DNA of 64,000 bases from Paludibacteraceae bacterium (lineage in GTDB: Bacteria; Bacteroidota; Bacteroidia; Bacteroidales; Paludibacteraceae), in assembly GCA_017439235.1 (NCBI GenBank), contig JAFSJN010000016.1, forward strand, positions 1 to 64,000. The letters run 5' to 3'. Each line of letters begins with the position of its first letter. Within the stretch, counting starts at the first letter, position 1. The notes beneath the pieces are model-generated. The model searched no databases. It was not told where the DNA came from and saw only the letters and a program-made list of their open reading frames with translations. Position numbers and translations under genes: made by a program. Positions 1 to 6,003 of this stretch are shown here, piece by piece.

Positions 1-133
1 CTTTGACGTTGACCGAAGGCGCCACATTGCTGGCGGTGTTCAGCATGTCATTGTTCAAAAACTCGTCGAATACGGTGGGGAACCATCCGTTTGTCGGCAG
101 CCAACTGTTTCTACGATAGATTGCAGGTTTCAT
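1..133 (-). CDS. Hsp20/alpha-crystallin family small heat shock protein (partial)
   Basis: The 44 visible codons begin MKPAIYRRNSWLPTNGWFPT and continue FDEFLNNDML...APSVNVK. This is the usual N-terminus of Bacteroidota Hsp20 proteins, which carry an arm that names the ORF as RRN-WLP, then F-FF, then 'AP-VNV' just before the alpha-crystallin domain. Members of the family are cytosolic ATP-independent holdases that bind unfolding proteins. The alpha-crystallin domain itself lies beyond the left window edge, so the call rests on the N-terminal arm alone. The ATG at 133 is preceded by a good ribosome site (GGAGGA, 8 bases upstream). A repeat-rich upstream region (170-314) may hold its control sites. 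Confidence 0.75.
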   Translation of the reverse strand, partial: MKPAIYRRNSWLPTNGWFPTVFDEFLNNDMLNTASNVAPSVNVK

Positions 134-169
134 AATTTTGTCCTCCAAATTTAGTTAAACATCGTTTAA

Positions 170-214
170 CGTAGTTTGCGTAGTTTACGTTGTTGGCGTA
201 GTATGCGTAATTGC
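170..214. repeat. 9-bp degenerate tandem array upstream of hsp20
   Basis: Five consecutive 9-base units of the form CGTAGTTTG, CGTAGTTTA, CGTTGTTGG, CGTAGTATG, CGTAATTGC. They lie 37 bases upstream of the hsp20 start codon. The function is unknown; the array could be slipped-strand repeat DNA or a spacer in the 5' region. Confidence 0.6.
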
Positions 215-242
215 GTTTTCACCCTAACAAAGGCAAATTATG

Positions 243-314
243 TGCCAACCCTAAAATCCCTGCCAATATGTCCATCTTTCGTGCCAAATTGTCCACCCTC
301 TGCCAATTTGTCCA
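243..314. promoter_or_regulatory. Phased TGCCAAnnTGTCCA motif array, possible operator
   Basis: Three copies of the 14-mer TGCCAANNTGTCCA start at 261, 282 and 301, and a partial copy (TGCCAA) starts at 243. The spacing of 18-21 bases is close to two helical turns, as expected for protein-binding sites on one DNA face. The nearest gene is hsp20 (start 133, minus strand). A binding protein is inferred only. Nothing else in 134-785 looks coding: the plus-strand reading frame at 176-418 has no family resemblance. Confidence 0.4.
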
Positions 315-527
315 TATCCCGTACACCTAACACCCTCAACTCCTATCTATCATTAAGTCTATTACGCGTGTCCCCAACGCGCATACTACCCATAAGGCAA
401 ATGATTATTAGTTGTTAAGCGGTCTACCGGCACAGCCGGTGATAGTCATTCCACGCGAATGCGTAAACACCTTATTATATATCGCGCGCGCTACGCGCAC
501 ACGTGCGAATACTTACTCTCGCGCGCC

Positions 528-568
528 CTATGGTCGCTCGAAAAATTGAGAGAGACCATAGATTTTTT
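528..568 (+). terminator. Hairpin followed by T run, orphan terminator-like
   Basis: CTATGGTC at 528-535 pairs with GACCATAG at 554-561. The stem extends by a further CTC/GAG after one mismatch, and TTTTTT follows at 563-568, the layout of an intrinsic terminator reading rightwards. There is no recognised plus-strand gene upstream; the 420-527 stretch holds another small hairpin (ACCGGC/GCCGGT) and a CGCG-rich tract. The remainder, 569-785, shows only purine-rich and CG-rich low-complexity sequence. Confidence 0.45.
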
Positions 569-785
569 ACCCACGAAACCAACCCTCTACTTCCCCTAAT
601 AGCCATCCTAATTCTCCCATATATGCCATCTCACGTCCTCCCCTGAAATCCATCCCCGATATCCTCTCGGCTACCTCATCGGTGTGGCGCGGGGCGGGCG
701 GCGGTGTGCGCCATGCGGGGTGTGGGCTGTGCGCGCCTGCGGCGCGCGGGAGAGAGAGCGGAGAGGGGCGAGGGCACAGGGCAGA

Positions 786-1559
786 TTATCTTATATTTAA
801 CGCCATCGGTAGCATGCAAAGGAAGGGAATACACCTTGCGTAGTCAATGGAGTTATAATTATCACGGAAATGCAAGTTCTCGTAGTACGATTTTTTGCGT
901 TTGAAATACAATTTCTCGGACTGGATGGCCCATGCCACATTGCCGAGTTTCTGAGCAAGGAACCATTTCTCCAATAAGCGAGAAGCACGACCATTACCAT
1001 CTGCAAACGGATGGATACTAACACAGACAAGATGAATCATGCTTGCATAATAAAAAACTTCATCGTATGACAGATCAGTTTGCACAAGCACGTCAATATC
1101 GTGCATGAGTTTATCCATTTCACTCTCCACGATATTCGGTTCTGCGCCGGTATATACTTTCACACCGCCTCCGAAAACGCCTACAGGCATGTCACGGAAA
1201 ACACGTTTATACTTGTCTGCGATACCGGAACTATTGGAAAGAATCTTATGCGCTTCGAGAAACGAGGCTGTGTTGATCGTATTCTTTGCGGCAAACTCGT
1301 AAGCCGCAATCATATCATCGATTTCTTGCACGTCGCGGCTGATGATTTTGGCTTCTTTGAGCTTCATGTAATCGTCTTCGGTCATCGAAGAGCCCTCAAT
1401 AAGGCTGGAGTTACAGGACGAACTCAACAAGTAGAACTTGAAGTCCTGGGGCGTGAGCGGTTGGGAAGCAAGTCTTTTGACGCGCTTCACAATAGTAATC
1501 GGCTGCTGCGCTTGGTAGTCAGCAAAAAACTCATTGTGTATAACCTGTAAGGACTCCAT
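786..1559 (-). CDS. Fic family protein AMP-transferase
   Basis: A 257-residue Fic-domain protein. Fic enzymes transfer AMP (or another nucleotide part) to hydroxyl groups of target proteins. The complete active-site motif HPFADGNGR begins at residue 183, with the catalytic His first. An SSLIEG sequence near residue 50 matches the inhibitory (S/T)xxxE(G/N) helix placed N-terminal to the Fic core (class II), so the enzyme should be self-restrained. The frame stays open upstream to 1640, but I take ATG 1559 because a promoter -7 element (1587-1595) lies within that upstream stretch. No antitoxin-like partner gene is adjacent. The target is unknown. Confidence 0.88.
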   Translation of the reverse strand: MESLQVIHNEFFADYQAQQPITIVKRVKRLASQPLTPQDFKFYLLSSSCNSSLIEGSSMTEDDYMKLKEAKIISRDVQEIDDMIAAYEFAAKNTINTASFLEAHKILSNSSGIADKYKRVFRDMPVGVFGGGVKVYTGAEPNIVESEMDKLMHDIDVLVQTDLSYDEVFYYASMIHLVCVSIHPFADGNGRASRLLEKWFLAQKLGNVAWAIQSEKLYFKRKKSYYENLHFRDNYNSIDYARCIPFLCMLPMALNIR

Positions 1560-1586
1560 TTCCGTTTGTCTTTGCAACTTTCGGCT

Positions 1587-1619
1587 GCGAAGGTACACAA
1601 AAAAAATGATATATGCAAG
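1587..1619 (-). promoter_or_regulatory. Bacteroidota-type promoter for fic gene
   Basis: On the minus strand TTG (1617-1619) is followed after about 20 bases by TACCTTCGC (1587-1595), one base from the TAnnTTTGC consensus. The predicted start of transcription lies about 25 bases before ATG 1559, which supports that start codon. Confidence 0.6.
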
Positions 1620-1633
1620 AAAAATGGGAAAAA

Positions 1634-1666
1634 TTTGCATATATCAAAAGTTTTTACTATCTTTGC
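1634..1666 (+). promoter_or_regulatory. Strong promoter with no gene downstream
   Basis: TTTGC at 1634-1638 and TATCTTTGC at 1658-1666 are separated by 20 bases, a near-perfect housekeeping sigma promoter. It diverges from the fic promoter. The sequence downstream (1667-1897) has no convincing reading frame. Confidence 0.65.
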
Positions 1667-1835
1667 AGTCGATTTCTAAAAGGCGTATTGAGGACGCCAA
1701 ATCTTAAGAGAATCTTGTGATTAGATGGTAATAGTGTTGGGTGGAGGATCCATTCAGCACCCATTGAGCACCCATTGAGCATCCATTCAGCATCCATTGG
1801 AACAAGGTGGAAAGCAGGTGGAAGGGAGGAAGGAA
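1667..1835 (+). other. Possible untranslated transcript from orphan promoter
   Basis: Transcription from the promoter ending at 1666 would give RNA starting with a small hairpin (GGCGT 1682-1686, ACGCC 1694-1698) and then running through an 11-bp repeat array and a 9-bp repeat array, towards the 3' end of the convergent four-helix gene. No open frame with a family resemblance is present. It could be a small RNA or an antisense RNA to the four-helix gene. No terminator was found, so the 3' end is unknown. Confidence 0.3.
1750..1800. repeat. 11-bp tandem array (YCCATTSAGCA)
   Basis: About 4.6 copies of an 11-base unit, alternating CCCATTGAGCA and TCCATTCAGCA. There are no spacers, so it is not a CRISPR. 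It lies between the orphan promoter and the four-helix gene. Confidence 0.8.
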
Positions 1836-1903
1836 TAAGGTCAGTAAGGACTATAAGGACGGTAAGGTCTGTAAGGTCTTTAAGGGCAATAAGGTCCTTA
1901 GGG
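1836..1903. repeat. 9-bp tandem array (TAAGGNCNN), downstream flank
   Basis: Seven and a half consecutive 9-base units of the form TAAGGTCAG, TAAGGACTA, TAAGGACGG, TAAGGTCTG, TAAGGTCTT, TAAGGGCAA, TAAGGTCCT. The last units run into the stop codon of the four-helix gene at 1898. The same unit, in the same orientation, recurs on the other side of that gene at 2464-2517. Confidence 0.85.
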
Positions 1904-2449
1904 ATTATTTCTATTCTGTGAGCGCAAGCGATACATGCGTTCGGAGAAGCCGCCCTCTTTCATGAAATCATTGCCTAAACGTTGTAGTTGTTTGAAGAGC
2001 AAGTAGTCTGCTTGCTTGATGAGCACAATACACATGTTGGCAATCGTCTCCGGCGGACGAGTCTCTGCCAGTGCCATGAAGAACTCCGCGTCATTGTGCT
2101 TTTTGCCTAAATCGCGCATGGCTTTCAGTTCTTCGGAATCTTCTTCCCATTGCCGGAAACCACGCGTCTTGAGGTAGTCTTCATAGTCCTCCAACAACTC
2201 CTGCAAACTGGCTTTCGCCACATTGATCAGTTTGATCTCCGTTTTAGCAGAAGTGCTGCTTGCCGCACTACCTTCGATAATATTTTGTTTGCCCGAACGA
2301 GCAGCTTGTAACATCTGGTCGTACGTGCGGTCGCCCTTCTGGAGGTAGTGCTCCACGAAATAGTACGTCAGACAGAAGATGACGTTCGTCTTCTGGTAAC
2401 TGAGCAACTGCTTGTAATTGCCGCGATGGGGAATGAGTTGTTCGGGCAT
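1898..2449 (-). CDS. Four-helix-bundle suffix domain protein
   Basis: A 183-residue protein matching the Bacteroidota 'four helix bundle suffix domain' family. It carries the hallmark stretch LIPHRGNYKQLLSYQK, then GDRTYDQMLQAARSGKQNI, EGSAAS, and ASLQELLEDYEDYL. The core resembles the S23/Avd-type four-helix bundle proteins, basic oligomeric nucleic-acid-binding proteins known from 23S rRNA intervening sequences and from diversity-generating retroelements. Molecular function in this family is not established. There is no reverse transcriptase nearby. The ATG at 2449 is followed directly by the conserved N-terminus. The gene is bracketed by arrays of the same 9-bp repeat, which is the main clue to its role. 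Confidence 0.85.
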   Translation of the reverse strand: MPEQLIPHRGNYKQLLSYQKTNVIFCLTYYFVEHYLQKGDRTYDQMLQAARSGKQNIIEGSAASSTSAKTEIKLINVAKASLQELLEDYEDYLKTRGFRQWEEDSEELKAMRDLGKKHNDAEFFMALAETRPPETIANMCIVLIKQADYLLFKQLQRLGNDFMKEGGFSERMYRLRSQNRNNP

Positions 2450-2463
2450 GGTGGTGAAAATTA

Positions 2464-2517
2464 TAGGGTCTTTAAGGTCTTTAAGGTCCTTAGGGTCGTT
2501 AAGGACTTTAAAGATGT
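2464..2517. repeat. 9-bp tandem array (TAAGGTCNT), upstream flank
   Basis: Six 9-base units (TAGGGTCTT, TAAGGTCTT, TAAGGTCCT, TAGGGTCGT, TAAGGACTT, TAAAGATGT) end 14 bases before the start of the four-helix gene. Unit, length and orientation match the array at 1836-1903. Confidence 0.85.
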
Positions 2518-2530
2518 TAGTGAAAAAGAA

Positions 2531-2572
2531 TAATATAAGGTACGCACGTATACGCGTGCGTACCTTATATTA
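2531..2572. terminator. Perfect 18-bp palindrome, probable bidirectional terminator
   Basis: Arms 2531-2548 and 2555-2572 pair without mismatch around the 6-base loop TATACG. An A-rich stretch precedes it, so a transcript leaving to the left would carry U residues after the hairpin. It separates the four-helix gene from the nqr region. Confidence 0.6.
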
Positions 2573-2574
2573 GA

Positions 2575-2685
2575 TTAACCTCCGAAGTTCGGACGCCGCC
2601 TTACGGAGGCAATTCTCCATAGCATAGCTATGTCGATTAGACCTCCGCAATTCCCCCGAAGTTCGATCCGCTCACTTTTGCGCAT
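2575..2685 (-). CDS. 36-codon microORF-like repeat ending in NFGG
   Basis: An open frame starts ATG at 2685 with MRKSERIELRGNCGG and ends RRRPNFGG-stop at 2575. The final codons (AAC TTC GGA GG-, then stop) repeat the last codons of nqrF (DNFGG-stop at 2833). There is no ribosome site upstream. The DNA folds on itself: TTGCGGAGG pairs with CCTCCGTAA, with a CATAGC/GCTATG hairpin between. A dispersed structured repeat is at least as likely as a translated peptide. Reported because the frame, fold and NFGG end coincide. Confidence 0.25.
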   Translation of the reverse strand: MRKSERIELRGNCGGLIDIAMLWRIASVRRRPNFGG

Positions 2686-2829
2686 GAGGCGATTGTGGCA
2701 TAACACAAACACCATGCGGTGTCTATACAACAAACACTCGGTCTATCCATGTGCAAGCACCTGATAAACCGAGCGTTGTCATATAAGGGCTTAAGCCCCG
2801 TTTGTGTAATGTCACATGAGCCTCATGCG
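2681..2829 (-). ncRNA. Cloverleaf-like structured element after nqrF
   Basis: The outer arms 2681-2710 and 2800-2829 are inverted copies with about 25 of 30 bases pairing. Inside are three hairpins: ACACC/GGTGT (2709-2722), a long stem ACAAC/GTTGT plus CTCGGT/ACCGAG (2727-2779), and GGGC/GCCC (2787-2798). The result is a closed multibranch shape of about 150 bases starting 4 bases after the nqrF stop codon. It may be a structured 3' RNA of the nqr transcript, a processing site, or a small non-autonomous mobile repeat. The strand given is that of nqr transcription; the fold works on either strand. Confidence 0.45.
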
Positions 2830-2832
2830 TCC

Positions 2833-4116
2833 TTATCCTCCGAAGTTATCGAAGCGGATGTCTGCGTCGTCTACGCCAAGCGAGTGGAGTAGGTCGAGGA
2901 CGGTTTTGGCCATCATAGGAGGACCGCAGAGGTAGTACTCGACATCCTCGGGAGCGTCATGCTGCTTGAGGTAGGTGTCGCCCATGACAGGAGCGATGAA
3001 GCCCGCGGTGTACTTGATACCCAGTTGGTCTGCCTTCGGGTCCGGACGATCCAGCGCGAGGTGGAAATGGAAGTTCGGGAACTCCTTCTCCAATGCGAGG
3101 AAATCGTCGAGGAAGAAGACTTCGTCGATAGCACGTGCGCCGTAGAAATAGTGCATCTGACGGTCGCGGCACTGGCGGGTCTTGAGCATGTGCATGATCT
3201 GTGCACGGAGCGGTGCCATACCGGCTCCACCACCGACCCAAATCATCTCCTTCTTACTGTCATAGACAGGACGGAACTCACCGTAAGGACCGCTCATGCG
3301 TACCTTATCGCCCGGTTTGAGCGAGAAGATATAGGTAGAAGCGATACCGCAGGGCACATCCATGAACTCAGGACCATTCGGGCACTGCTCTTTAGGTTTG
3401 AACGGCGGGGTCGCGATACGCACGGTAAGGGTGATGATATCGCCCTCGTCGGGGTAGTTAGCCATGGAATAAGCACGAACGGTAGCCTGGGTGTTCTTCT
3501 GTTTGAGTTTGAACAGGCCGAACTTCTGCCAAGCCGGCAGATAGAGGTCACCGATGAGGGACTTATCCATGTCGCGGTCGTAGTCGATATCGTACTCAGG
3601 GATGATGATCTGTGCGTACGAACCCGGCTCGAAGTTCATGTGCTCGCCCGAAGGCAGCTGCACCTTGAACTCCTTGATAAAGGTAGCGACGTTCTTATTG
3701 GAGATGACTTCGCACTCCCATTCCTTAACGCCGAGTACCGACTCATCAATCTTAAGCTCGAGGTCGTTCTTCACTTTCACTTGGCATCCCAGGCGCCAGT
3801 GGTCTTTCTGTTGCTTACGGCTGAAATGCACGGTCTCGGTAGGCAGGATCTCTCCGCCGCCTTCGAGCACTTGGCACTTACATTGTCCGCAACTACCCTT
3901 ACCTCCACAAGCAGAGGGCAGGTGAACGCCGGCTTCGCCGAGAGTGGCAAGCAATGTACCACCCGCAGGAACGGAATAATCTTTATCCCCATTGATTGTT
4001 ACTTTTACATTACCTGAAGCTACGAGATAGCGTTTGGCTATCAGCAGAATAATCACCAAGAGCAGGATGACAGCCAAAAAGACTCCAACTGCAATCAAAA
4101 TAGCATTAAAATCCAT
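2833..4116 (-). CDS. nqrF: Na+-translocating NADH:quinone reductase subunit F
   Basis: The electron entry subunit of Na+-NQR, 427 residues. It oxidises NADH through FAD and passes electrons to a [2Fe-2S] centre. One N-terminal membrane helix (about 5-27) is followed by a ferredoxin domain with ligands C70, C76, C79 and C111, an FAD-binding RAYSMANYP motif, the NADH-site motif GGGAGMAPLR, and the C-terminal FDNFGG. I choose ATG 4116 because AGGAGG lies 9 bases upstream; a frame extension to 4152 would overlap nqrE. It is the last gene of nqrABCDEF. Confidence 0.96.
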   Translation of the reverse strand: MDFNAILIAVGVFLAVILLLVIILLIAKRYLVASGNVKVTINGDKDYSVPAGGTLLATLGEAGVHLPSACGGKGSCGQCKCQVLEGGGEILPTETVHFSRKQQKDHWRLGCQVKVKNDLELKIDESVLGVKEWECEVISNKNVATFIKEFKVQLPSGEHMNFEPGSYAQIIIPEYDIDYDRDMDKSLIGDLYLPAWQKFGLFKLKQKNTQATVRAYSMANYPDEGDIITLTVRIATPPFKPKEQCPNGPEFMDVPCGIASTYIFSLKPGDKVRMSGPYGEFRPVYDSKKEMIWVGGGAGMAPLRAQIMHMLKTRQCRDRQMHYFYGARAIDEVFFLDDFLALEKEFPNFHFHLALDRPDPKADQLGIKYTAGFIAPVMGDTYLKQHDAPEDVEYYLCGPPMMAKTVLDLLHSLGVDDADIRFDNFGG

Positions 4117-4135
4117 AATTGTTATCCTCCTTATC

Positions 4136-4744
4136 TTATATATTAAGTCCACTGAAACACATGAATGCCATCGCCATCAAGCCTACGGTAATAAAGGTAA
4201 TTCCGATTCCTTGAAGAGGTTTGGGAACATCGTTATATTCCATTTTCTCACGAATTCCGGCGAGACATACGATAGCGATGAACCAACCCAGACCGGAGCC
4301 GATAGCGTAAGCAAAGGCATCACCGATATTGGCTATTGCTTTGACATTCTCGGGGTCGAGTTGTACGCGTTGCTGCATAAAGAGGGAAGCACCCATAATA
4401 GCGCAGTTAACGGCAATTAAGGGCAAGAAGATACCCAAACTGCTATAGAGCGCAGGGCTGAACTTCTCCACTACCATCTCCACTACTTGCACGATAGCTG
4501 CGATAACGGCGATGAAGAGGATAAAACTCAGATAACCGAGATTAAGAGGCTCGAGAACATAGACTTGTAGCAGGTAGTTGATGGGCAGCGTGATTGTCTC
4601 CACAAAGAGAACAGCCAACCCCAAACCGGCAGACGTCTTCACATCCTTAGATACGGCCAAGAATGAGCACATACCCAGGAAGAACGCAAAAATCATATTG
4701 TCCGCAAAAATTGAGCGAACAAATAAACTAAGAGCATGTTCCAT
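4136..4744 (-). CDS. nqrE: Na+-NQR subunit E
   Basis: A 202-residue integral membrane subunit with six predicted helices. It starts [19 protein letters not shown] and carries the conserved [12 protein letters not shown] segment, the region that in the family helps hold the intramembrane iron centre with NqrD. NqrD and NqrE are related, inverted-topology partners. Its start overlaps the nqrD stop (TAATG), indicating coupled translation. Confidence 0.95.
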   Translation of the reverse strand: MEHALSLFVRSIFADNMIFAFFLGMCSFLAVSKDVKTSAGLGLAVLFVETITLPINYLLQVYVLEPLNLGYLSFILFIAVIAAIVQVVEMVVEKFSPALYSSLGIFLPLIAVNCAIMGASLFMQQRVQLDPENVKAIANIGDAFAYAIGSGLGWFIAIVCLAGIREKMEYNDVPKPLQGIGITFITVGLMAMAFMCFSGLNI

Positions 4745-5379
4745 TACTTATTCTCCTTTCCGTCAGTAATAGCGCGGTGCGCCCAAATGATACATCCTAC
4801 TAAAATTAGCGCCATGGCGGGCATGAGCATCATACCGCAGTTCTCATAGAAACCACCGTTGGCAACATACCAACTATCGGGGATAATTTGATAACCAAGC
4901 AGTTTGCCGCTACCGAATAACTCGCGCACAAAAGCTACTACTACCAATATCCAAGCATAGCCAAACCCATTGCCCAGACCATCCAGCAGTGAATCAAACG
5001 CATTGTTAGTCATTGCAAAGGCCTCTAAACGCCCCATCAAGATACAGTTTGTAATGATAAGGCCCAAGTAAACACTCAGTTGCATTGCTACGTCATAGGC
5101 AAAGGCTTTCAGCACTTCACTGACGATAGTCACTAAAGCGGCTACTACAACCAGTTGAACAATAATACGGATACGCATCGGAATGGTGTTTCGCATCAGT
5201 GAAATAACCACATTGGATAGCGCTACGATAATTGTCACGGAAATACCCATCACTAATGCAGGTTTCAGTTGCACTGTCACTGCCAAGGCTGAACAGATAC
5301 CTAAAATCTGAACAAGTACGGGGTTATTCAGACTAAGAGGACCTAAAAACGCCTCTTTTGTTTTCTTAGATAGAGCCAT
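4744..5379 (-). CDS. nqrD: Na+-NQR subunit D
   Basis: A 211-residue six-helix membrane subunit. [19 protein letters not shown] near the N-terminus and [18 protein letters not shown] in the middle are family signatures, including the cysteines thought to ligate the iron centre shared with NqrE. It lies 3 bases downstream of nqrC and overlaps nqrE by one base. Confidence 0.95.
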   Translation of the reverse strand: MALSKKTKEAFLGPLSLNNPVLVQILGICSALAVTVQLKPALVMGISVTIIVALSNVVISLMRNTIPMRIRIIVQLVVVAALVTIVSEVLKAFAYDVAMQLSVYLGLIITNCILMGRLEAFAMTNNAFDSLLDGLGNGFGYAWILVVVAFVRELFGSGKLLGYQIIPDSWYVANGGFYENCGMMLMPAMALILVGCIIWAHRAITDGKENK

Positions 5380-5382
5380 TAA

Positions 5383-6003
5383 TTATTCCTCCATTAAAAA
5401 GTGTTTGTATTCATTGAGATTTGTCATCAACATATCATTGACGCCGGTTGAGGTAATGGTTGCGCCGGACCAAGCATCCACTTGTTCCTGACCTTCCTCT
5501 GCTTTATTGCCGACCTTGAGTACAGCAACCGAGCGGAGATTGCCTTCTGCGTCCTTAATATGTTTGCCAAAGAAACGAGACCGGAAGTTCTCCGTGACAA
5601 TTTCGCCACCAAGACCCGGAGTCTCGGACTCATGACCAAAGTTGATACCATAAATGGTGTTCTTGTCATCGTCTAACGCTATATAGCCCCAAATGCCGCC
5701 CCAAAGACCTTGACCTTTCAGGCGCAGAACATACTTGGTTTGACCATCAATGGTAGCCACCATGAGGGGCAGACCATCCACTTCGGTCTCTTGAATTAAG
5801 TCGTCATAGAGCGCAGCAGGATCTTGACCCTGAAAGTCCACGTTAAGCGCGGTCAGAATCTGTTTCTGCGTGTCAAGCCGGCGGTTAGCATCTTGGCGGG
5901 CCTTCAGTCCTTGACTGACTACAGCCATCAGCACACCTACGATGATAACCAAAATGACGGCATATACAATCGTATAAACGTTGCTATTTGTATTCAGTTT
6001 CAT
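5383..6003 (-). CDS. nqrC: Na+-NQR subunit C (covalent FMN)
   Basis: A 206-residue subunit with one N-terminal membrane helix (about 9-30) and a periplasmic FMN domain. The flavinylation motif SGAT occurs at residues 179-182, so T182 should carry FMN by a phosphoester bond. The family motif GHESETPGLGGEI is at about 123-135. It is shorter than the enterobacterial or Vibrio form (about 255 residues). It overlaps the end of nqrB by 4 bases (ATGA). Flavin attachment needs ApbE, which is not in this window. Confidence 0.95.
   Translation of the reverse strand: MKLNTNSNVYTIVYAVILVIIVGVLMAVVSQGLKARQDANRRLDTQKQILTALNVDFQGQDPAALYDDLIQETEVDGLPLMVATIDGQTKYVLRLKGQGLWGGIWGYIALDDDKNTIYGINFGHESETPGLGGEIVTENFRSRFFGKHIKDAEGNLRSVAVLKVGNKAEEGQEQVDAWSGATITSTGVNDMLMTNLNEYKHFLMEE

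Noticed and set aside
176-418. 80-codon plus-strand frame upstream of hsp20
   Set aside because: It covers the repeat and motif array, with Pro/Ser-rich composition and no family likeness.
704-904. 66-codon plus-strand frame overlapping the end of fic
   Set aside because: CG-rich low-complexity start and antisense overlap with fic; no support.
1750-1903. Short repeats as a CRISPR array
   Set aside because: The units are 9 or 11 bases long and directly adjacent with no spacers, and no cas genes are nearby.
1898-2449. Diversity-generating retroelement accessory gene (avd)
   Set aside because: Only the four-helix resemblance supports it. No reverse transcriptase, template repeat or variable repeat was found in the window, and the suffix-domain family fits better.
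2959-4017. 352-codon plus-strand frame opposite nqrF
   Set aside because: It lies wholly antisense to a well-supported gene and has no family resemblance; a shadow of codon bias.
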